From the NCBI GenBank assembly GCA_017420125.1, contig JAFOJR010000035.1:1-6737 (forward strand): 6,737 bases of DNA. The letters run 5' to 3'. Source of the DNA: Oscillospiraceae bacterium (GTDB lineage: Bacteria > Bacillota > Clostridia > Oscillospirales > Oscillospiraceae). A model generated the notes under the pieces. It saw only the letters and a program-made list of their open reading frames with translations, was not told where the DNA came from and searched no databases. The number at the start of each line of letters is the position of its first letter. The stretch's first letter is position 1. Positions 6,111-6,737 of the stretch are shown one piece after another. Made by a program: the position numbers and the translations under genes.

Positions 6111-6123
6111 GAAAACTATTTTC
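6111..6123. promoter_or_regulatory. Dyad at the zinc operon transcription start, candidate Zur operator
   Basis: GAAAACTATTTTC has 5-bp arms around a 3-bp centre and directly abuts the -10 element, spanning the predicted start site. This is where a repressor would block the promoter. Zur and Fur proteins bind A+T-rich dyads of similar size, but the outer bases are not symmetric (T..G) and the match to the Bacillus Zur consensus is loose. The regulator gene itself is not in this window. Confidence 0.4.
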
Positions 6124-6152
6124 GTTATAGCACCGGCGGTTCGTTTTGTCAA
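6124..6152 (-). promoter_or_regulatory. Strong promoter of the zinc-type operon
   Basis: On the minus strand a perfect -35 TTGACA (6152-6147), a 17-bp spacer and TATAAC (6129-6124) form a near-consensus vegetative promoter. The start is predicted near 6117, giving a leader of about 170 nt before the first gene at 5943. Such a strong core promoter is normal for an operon that is held off by a repressor, which would fit zinc repression through a Zur-type protein. Confidence 0.8.
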
Positions 6153-6186
6153 TAGATAAGGGGCAGTCTCACCCATGGCGCGTCGT

Positions 6187-6274
6187 TTGCCCGGCGGACG
6201 GCTTCAAACCCGTCCGTCTCCGGCATCATCACGTCCAGAACCGCGATATCGTAAACGCCGCTCTCCGGCGCCGC
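6187..6274 (-). pseudogene. Relic of a response-regulator gene (receiver-domain fragment)
   Basis: These 88 bp align without gaps to 1910-1997 of the intact response-regulator gene, with six mismatches (about 93% identity), and lie in the same orientation 4277 bp away. On the minus strand the frame reads ESGVYDIAVLDVMMPETDGF, then EAVRRA, equivalent to residues 41-66 including the phosphoacceptor Asp51. An in-frame TGA lies just upstream of the piece, and beyond its downstream end the frame diverges, stopping at a TGA overlapping the -35 of the zinc promoter. There is no start codon, no SD, no receiver N-terminus and no DNA-binding domain, so it cannot encode a regulator. It could be a leftover of a local duplication, a scrap of a paralogue, or sequence kept for another reason. 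Confidence 0.85.
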
Positions 6275-6303
6275 GGGATGTCAAAGACTGAACATAATAT
6301 AAC

Positions 6304-6321
6304 AAAACCGGGGCGGTTTTT
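6304..6321. terminator. Short bidirectional terminator-like hairpin
   Basis: AAAACCG (6304-6310) and CGGTTTT (6314-6320) are perfect inverted repeats around GGG, with T5 on the plus strand and T4 on the minus strand. No gene obviously needs it. It sits between the response-regulator relic and the promoter of the ribbon-helix-helix gene, and may insulate the divergent units or be a leftover of a lost gene. The stem is short and the loop only 3 nt, so function is uncertain. Confidence 0.35.
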
Positions 6322-6361
6322 CAACTGGTCCCGCTCCCTTTCTCTTTTCCGGAAAAACCCG

Positions 6362-6390
6362 TTGTGATCCTGCCGGCGGCATGATATCCT
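6362..6390 (+). promoter_or_regulatory. Probable promoter of the ribbon-helix-helix gene
   Basis: TTGTGA (6362-6367), a 17-bp spacer and TATCCT (6385-6390), preceded by TGA (extended -10), point toward the plus-strand gene starting at 6427. The predicted start near 6397 leaves a leader of about 30 nt containing the purine-rich ribosome binding region. The -10 is imperfect, so moderate strength is expected. Confidence 0.5.
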
Positions 6391-6426
6391 GCTGTCAGGA
6401 AAAAGCGGAAAGAGAGGCGGAGAGGG

Positions 6427-6615
6427 ATGGAGACAAAGCGGAAAACGAAAACATCCTCGGCGGTAAAGCAGCGGTATAACGAAAAAGTATATGACAACAT
6501 TTCGGTGAGGGTGCCCAAAGAGATGGCCGCGGCATTTAAAAAGAAATGCGCGGAAGAAGGCATCCCCCAGGCGCAGGTGATAAAAAAGACAATCGAAGAT
6601 TTTCTGGCGAAATAA
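6427..6615 (+). CDS. Small ribbon-helix-helix (Arc-like) DNA-binding protein
   Basis: A 62-aa basic protein and the only clear plus-strand gene. Residues 1-20 are a Lys/Arg-rich tail. VYDNISVRVP (21-30) fits the single beta strand that inserts in the DNA groove as a dimer. Helix A is about 31-44 (KEMAAAFKKKCAEE), and after the GIP turn helix B is about 48-61 (QAQVIKKTIEDFLA). This is the pattern of Arc/MetJ-type repressors and of chromosomal copies common in Clostridia. The ATG at 6427 follows a purine-rich AGAGAGGCGGAGAGGG; several SD registers are possible. It has its own promoter and terminator and no toxin gene beside it, so it is not an evident antitoxin. The target is unknown; the divergent zinc operon is one possibility, with no direct evidence. 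Confidence 0.82.
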   Translation: METKRKTKTSSAVKQRYNEKVYDNISVRVPKEMAAAFKKKCAEEGIPQAQVIKKTIEDFLAK

Positions 6616-6653
6616 AAAAGGAGAGGGTTCCCACCTCTCCTTTTGCGTTTTTT
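6616..6653. terminator. Strong bidirectional terminator after the ribbon-helix-helix gene
   Basis: AAAAGGAGAGG (6616-6626) and CCTCTCCTTTT (6634-6644) form a perfect 11-bp stem with loop GTTCCCA, directly after the TAA stop at 6613-6615. On the plus strand TTTT, GCG and TTTTTT follow. On the minus strand the stem is followed by TTTTTTATT, so it would also end a minus-strand transcript arriving from beyond the right edge. Confidence 0.9.
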
Positions 6654-6737
6654 CCGGGCCCTTCCCCGTCACATGTTCCCTTCCTCTTCCCGGCGGGGCA
6701 ATCTTATTTCTCTGCTCCGTCGGGAACGAAACAAACA

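Noticed and set aside
6146..6367. A plus-strand reading frame of 73 codons across the relic, and a 147-codon minus-strand frame over 6229-6672.
   Set aside because: The first is antisense to the regulator relic and the second is antisense to the ribbon-helix-helix gene and both hairpins; neither has family character.
6704..6737. Possible last codons of a minus-strand gene (VCFVPDGAEK, then TAA) entering from the right edge.
   Set aside because: The bidirectional terminator downstream would fit, but ten residues are too few to support a gene. The strip 6654-6737 shows nothing else.
1..6737. tRNA or rRNA genes, CRISPR repeats, insertion sequences, phage or toxin-antitoxin modules.
   Set aside because: No cloverleaf, spaced repeat array, transposase or terminal inverted repeats were seen; the ribbon-helix-helix gene has no toxin partner here.

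Overview
The window looks like chromosomal DNA from a gut-type Clostridia species (Bacillota). Lachnospiraceae is the best guess, based on protein style, strong AGGAGG-type ribosome binding sites, A+T-rich promoters in moderately G+C-rich DNA, and gene content. This is inference from reading only; no database search was run. Nearly everything is on the minus strand, so the order below runs from high to low coordinates.

Right edge (6153-6737): a small ribbon-helix-helix (Arc-like) DNA-binding protein is encoded on the plus strand (6427-6615), with its own promoter and a strong bidirectional terminator. Between it and the next operon lies an 88-bp relic of a response-regulator gene (6187-6274). 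It is about 93% identical to part of the intact regulator gene at 1910-1997 and in the same orientation.

Centre (6152 down to 2305): a five-gene zinc-uptake-type operon. A near-consensus promoter (TTGACA, 17 bp, TATAAC) with a Zur/Fur-like dyad at the predicted transcription start leads into a leader of about 170 nt. The genes are a small Cys-rich two-TM membrane protein, the ZnuA-type lipoprotein (GTG start), the ZnuC ATPase, the ZnuB permease and a second lipoprotein. The last four are tightly packed or overlapping, and the operon ends at a perfect GC-rich terminator (2305-2335). ZnuA/B/C would capture and import a divalent metal, most likely zinc. The first and last genes are probable accessory proteins of unknown biochemistry.

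Left part (2170 down to 1): an OmpR/PhoB-type response regulator and a HisKA-type sensor kinase overlap by 8 bp. Their promoter has an extended -10 embedded in a perfect 15-bp palindrome, plus two octamers spaced 11 bp apart that look like an autoregulatory response-regulator site. Downstream, running off the window, is the start of a VTC-domain (polyphosphate polymerase-type) protein. Its whole Shine-Dalgarno sequence sits in a terminator-like hairpin whose loop carries a five-codon mini-ORF, a layout that suggests conditional expression.

Most worth following up are the SD-sequestering hairpin before the VTC gene, the response-regulator relic beside the zinc promoter, the Cys-rich membrane protein and OB-like lipoprotein bracketing the transporter, and the atypical metal site of ZnuA.
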